From: CAYMEV01 sp964389675 [NCBI: uncultured Candidatus Sumerlaeota bacterium]
GTDB taxonomy: Bacteria; CAYMEV01
Reading direction: 5' to 3'
DNA: 9,291 bases
NCBI GenBank assembly: GCA_964389675.1
Contig: CAYMEV010000042.1
Location: 1-9,291 of the forward strand
Both the position numbers and the translations under genes were made by a program. A model generated the notes under the pieces. It saw only the letters and a program-made list of their open reading frames with translations, was not told the DNA's origin and did not search any database. Of this stretch, positions 7,701-9,291 are shown piece by piece (positions within the stretch are counted from its first letter, which is position 1; each line of letters begins with the position of its first letter).

Positions 7701-7976
7701 GGTAAAGTAATAGCAGTTAAGAAAAGGGTCATACCCGAAATTATAGACCTTTGCGAGGTTAGGATGGCTGAGCCTTGTCATAATGTCGAATTCCTTCTTA
7801 AAAATTTCAAGGTTCGCCGGTTTTATGAGGTCCGCTTTAATGGTCTTAAGGGCTACAGGCAGATTTGCCCTCAGAATATCCCAGACCAGATACACTATCC
7901 CCATACCACCCTGGCCGATGGTATCCTTGACAAGATATCTGTTGTTTATCTTAATATTTTTATCAAAAGTTTCCAT
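4722..7976 (-). CDS. Ser/Thr protein kinase - AAA_16/STAND-like NTPase - TPR fusion protein
   Basis: A 1084-residue cytoplasmic signalling protein with three parts. Residues about 14-272 are a PknB-type (Hanks) kinase: glycine loop GQGGMGIV (21-28), Lys44, Glu62, catalytic loop SRDIKPLN (Asp139, Asn144), DFG (156-158) and APE (178-180). The usual HRD histidine is Ser137. Residues about 290-560 resemble the AAA_16 ATPase of MalT-like and other STAND regulators. STAGYGKS (322-329) is at the Walker A position, FINNLQWADE (431-440) at Walker B, and RGNPLFLGEF at 530-538. Here the first Walker A Gly is Ser322 and the Walker B acids are Asn433-Asn434. After a helical region come TPRs from about 685 to 1050; glycine-type positions 830, 872, 913, 955 and 997 give a 42-residue period as in TPR_12. 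No membrane segment is seen. The ATG at 7974-7976 has no clear Shine-Dalgarno and no upstream alternative. Partners and substrates are unknown. Confidence 0.93.
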   Translation of the reverse strand: METFDKNIKINNRYLVKDTIGQGGMGIVYLVWDILRANLPVALKTIKADLIKPANLEIFKKEFDIMTRLSHPNLAKVYNFGYDPFLNCYYFTMEYIRGRTLADIINIKKPADTEKILRLIVQALRGLSFIHSRNIISRDIKPLNIMIQKDIIKIMDFGLSDIEKPDINTIKGSPLYLAPEVLRKDIDHRVDIYSLGIVFYQLITKNHIFDYSKFSSILSILRDREKFESMRKTSLDALKDKRIKYIISKMTDHDANKRYNSCTEIIIDINRKLGMSCSVETDETKESHLNGVQFTNRKAELYRILKKIDNQPDSHRIFILSSTAGYGKSRIFREIKKHCQLNDILFLESECLSQVKKPYYSIINILGQILLFSPETINNRYKKYLNSLLRSTGNINYSQGSLAIEKDEILENISRYILDFSKKCKNTIVVFINNLQWADEGSLQIYHRILQKMQMDKDSRLRVFGTVRSDFAENISSFLDQLRKDGLLIKVHLKPFRDKTISEYLRNTFGENRLDKSIFDAISGIDRSIRGNPLFLGEFFKLMVKKGILRRNGYCWDMKMDDEMPELSCDINDIISQRMDIVLKDPVVSKILKTLSLVRIGLNLSQISNIFSELSRNTVKNRIFDLERQEILRSERIGQDVLYYFSSDIIQDITEAKTGDRKALHGIIGDRLEHIFRKRIYNYIEDLAYHYENSNDMDKAVDYLIKAGKAGEQKYIGTKHILEYYQKALNIAERTDKPDPGKTMLYILISRTLIEEGDLTASLLYIEKAESSGKKGPETLYDILYVKGLIYQRMAAMEESIHYFSHAFKHADNKLPDYMGRKADCLNCIGITYLQINRFDQAMKYFKDSLDIRLNIYGQNNLDTFKSYHNIGVTYIRMKEPKKALLYLKKSKKIINSLGIKDHNTAYLWNNLSIAYALNKNRNLSFKYLENAMKLRLELLGEYHSHTAFSYINMGVFYTDSRDYKNALLYFEKALYIYQKRFGKDSPFIATALNNIGSCYFFMGKYDTAEEYLKKSLKIKKNAFGIRNTETLNNYIQLLELYYLKKDHKKLSSYKKRVTRLYRKYGTSEQVSRIKSLKLFKRNL

Positions 7977-8304
7977 AGACTGATAATCACAAGGATAATA
8001 ATAAATTATTATGCATCAAAGCTAAAGAAATTAAAATTATTCCCCCTGCATATATTTTTCTTTAACTTAAGTTTTCCTGACAGTAATTAGTTTACATAAA
8101 CGCCAAAAAGAAAGTGGACAGTTACCTTATTGCTATACTGGAAAAGACTCAGAATACCCTGTCTGACCCTAATGAATAAGAACATCGCTTTCAGATGCAG
8201 GCGAATTCCTGAAATGATGGATTTGATCAGAATATAATATCTATGTACTGAGCATAATAATCCTGTATAATATAGATTTATAGGCTTATTCAGGAGTGAG
8301 GAAA
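7977..8304. other. Divergent intergenic region between kinase and exchanger genes
   Basis: This 328-bp stretch has no convincing coding frame. It is AT-rich near both genes. It holds a perfect 10-bp palindrome AACTTAAGTT (8064-8073), a TTTCAG/CTGAAA inverted repeat (8189-8194 with 8209-8214), and the plus-strand promoter listed separately. A good promoter for the minus-strand kinase could not be picked out; only weak -10 candidates such as CATAAT and TATTAT without matching -35 boxes were seen. The motif AAAGTGGACAG near 8110-8120 resembles sequences found at some insertion-sequence ends, but no matching copy is present. Confidence 0.5.
8209..8238 (+). promoter_or_regulatory. Candidate promoter for the exchanger gene (CTGAAA-N18-TATAAT)
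   Basis: A perfect -10 TATAAT (8233-8238) lies 18 bp after CTGAAA (8209-8214, 4 of 6 matches to TTGACA), which would start transcription near 8245. A second perfect TATAAT (8266-8271) lies closer to the gene but lacks a recognisable -35. Either could drive the plus-strand exchanger. Confidence 0.45.
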
Positions 8305-9291
8305 TTGATAGACCTGCTGATATTGTTTTCCGGTTTCATTCCCCTGATATATGGTGCGAACATTCTTGTCGACAGCTCATCCTCGCTTGCAAAGAAACTC
8401 AATATCCCGAGTATAGTAATAGGCCTTACAATAGTATCTTTCGGCACCTCGTCCCCGGAGCTTATTGTGAACATTTTTGCATCAGCCTCAGGGAATTCTG
8501 ACATAGCACTGGGCAATATCATAGGCAGTAATATATTCAATATATTGGGAATACTCGGCATCTCTGCAATGATCTATCCCCTTTCTGTAAAGACAAACAC
8601 AACATGGATCGAGATCCCTCTCTGTCTTTTGTCTGCAGTTGGTTTACTGCTGCTCTCCTGTGACAAAATCCTGCAAAATTCCGACAGTCCGGCAATATCA
8701 GGGTCAGATGGCATTATTCTGCTGGTGTTATTTGCCGTATTTCTGGCTTATAATATGAGGAGCATGAGAAAGGGAAAATTTGAAGAAAAGCTTGAAATTA
8801 AGGATTATAGAATAAGCACGTCAGTATTTATGATAATAACCGGTATAATACTGCTGACACTGGGTGGAAGGCTCATAGTTATTTATGCTGTCAGGCTTGC
8901 GGCCAGTGCAGGAATACCAGAGAGGATAATAGCACTTACTATAGTATCCCTGGGGACATCCCTTCCTGAACTGGCAACTTCTGCTGTTGCCGCAAAAAAG
9001 AGAAATGTTGATATAGCAATAGGGAATGTCGTTGGGTCGAATATTTTCAATGTATTTTTTATTCTCGGGATCTCGTCCTGCATAAGCCCTATAAGTGTCC
9101 TTCCCGTTAATAATCTTGATATGCTGGTCAATATCCTCGCAAGCATAATGCTTTTTATTTTTATATTTACAGGCAGGGGCAGGATGGTAGAGAGATGGGA
9201 GGGAGCCGTGCTGATTGTTCTTTATCTTCTATACCCCATTGAAGCGTGGGTCAGGTGCTTCTACGGGAGCCAGCATGGCGACCTTCGGGCT
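8305..9291 (+). CDS. Sodium/calcium (cation) exchanger of the CaxA/YrbG type (partial, runs off right edge)
   Basis: The plus-strand frame is open for 329 codons to the window edge and encodes a polytopic inner-membrane Ca2+/cation antiporter family protein, which exports Ca2+ in exchange for Na+ or H+. Both hallmark alpha repeats are intact: alpha-1 has GTSSPE (47-52) and GNIIGSNIFN (70-79), alpha-2 has GTSLPE (217-222) and GNVVGSNIFN (240-249). These contain the acidic and asparagine residues that bind the ions. A short hydrophilic, charged loop at about 151-172 separates the halves, as in prokaryotic members. Family length is usually 310-350 residues, so only a few codons should be missing. 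The start chosen is TTG with AGGAG 8 nt upstream. An in-frame GTG at 8296-8298 (adding MRK) is possible but overlaps that ribosome site. It is divergent from the kinase gene, and no functional link is evident. Confidence 0.92.
   Translation, partial: MIDLLILFSGFIPLIYGANILVDSSSSLAKKLNIPSIVIGLTIVSFGTSSPELIVNIFASASGNSDIALGNIIGSNIFNILGILGISAMIYPLSVKTNTTWIEIPLCLLSAVGLLLLSCDKILQNSDSPAISGSDGIILLVLFAVFLAYNMRSMRKGKFEEKLEIKDYRISTSVFMIITGIILLTLGGRLIVIYAVRLAASAGIPERIIALTIVSLGTSLPELATSAVAAKKRNVDIAIGNVVGSNIFNVFFILGISSCISPISVLPVNNLDMLVNILASIMLFIFIFTGRGRMVERWEGAVLIVLYLLYPIEAWVRCFYGSQHGDLRA

Noticed and set aside
8110-8120. AAAGTGGACAG as a possible insertion-sequence end in the divergent intergenic region.
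   Set aside because: Only a short resemblance; no inverted partner, target duplication or transposase remnant is near.
1330-8137. The same 12-mer CTTATTGCTATA occurs in two intergenic regions (1330-1341 and 8126-8137).
   Set aside because: A few matching 12-mers are expected by chance in 9 kb of AT-rich sequence, and the flanks do not extend the match.
8286-9146. Open minus-strand frames at 8286-8561 and 8883-9146.
   Set aside because: They lie antisense to the two alpha repeats of the exchanger, whose plus-strand product is unmistakable; the mirrored hydrophobic frames are shadows.

Overview
The window is 9.3 kb of bacterial chromosome at moderate-to-low GC. ATA and AGA/AGG codons are frequent, and most genes have recognisable Shine-Dalgarno sites. 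Six genes and a gene fragment are supported. Everything from the left edge to position 7976 is on the minus strand; the last gene, running off the right edge, is on the plus strand. A PknB-type kinase fused to an NTPase-like domain and a TPR array, beside a secreted beta-helix protein and an ECF sigma factor, suggests an environmental bacterium with extensive signalling. A spirochaete-like or related lineage would fit, but the phylum cannot be fixed from this sequence. No rRNA, tRNA or CRISPR array was seen.

Left region (1-1303): the N-terminal part of an insertion-sequence transposase (helix-turn-helix of the IS3/IS150-like type) enters from the left edge. It is followed by a short AT-rich spacer full of palindromes, then a membrane-anchored TraB/PrgY/GumN-family protein. 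This stretch is visibly more AT-rich than the next one.

Sigma operon (1404-3094): an ECF sigma factor gene overlaps by 4 bp a gene for a 401-residue protein built from about four and a half copies of an 81-residue glycine-marked repeat. The second gene sits where an anti-sigma factor often does, but it has no membrane segment and no recognisable anti-sigma domain. An ECF-style promoter (CCAAC-N17-CGTC) lies directly upstream of the sigma gene, which suggests autoregulation. This pair is the best candidate here for an undescribed regulatory system.

Middle region (3253-4677): a secreted right-handed beta-helix protein has its own near-consensus housekeeping promoter (TTGACA-N18-TATTAT), and a 12-bp-stem hairpin follows its stop codon.

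Kinase (4722-7976): a 1084-residue protein joins a Ser/Thr kinase domain, an AAA_16/STAND-like NTPase domain with substitutions in both Walker motifs, and a C-terminal TPR array with exact 42-residue spacing. The kinase core is complete except that HRD reads SRD.

Right region (7977-9291): a 328-bp divergent intergenic stretch separates the kinase from a CaxA/YrbG-type sodium/calcium exchanger. That gene starts with TTG (or GTG), carries both alpha repeats, and runs off the edge close to its expected end. The kinase, sigma pair and beta-helix gene may form a surface-signalling neighbourhood, but the sequence shows only adjacency and no shared promoter.
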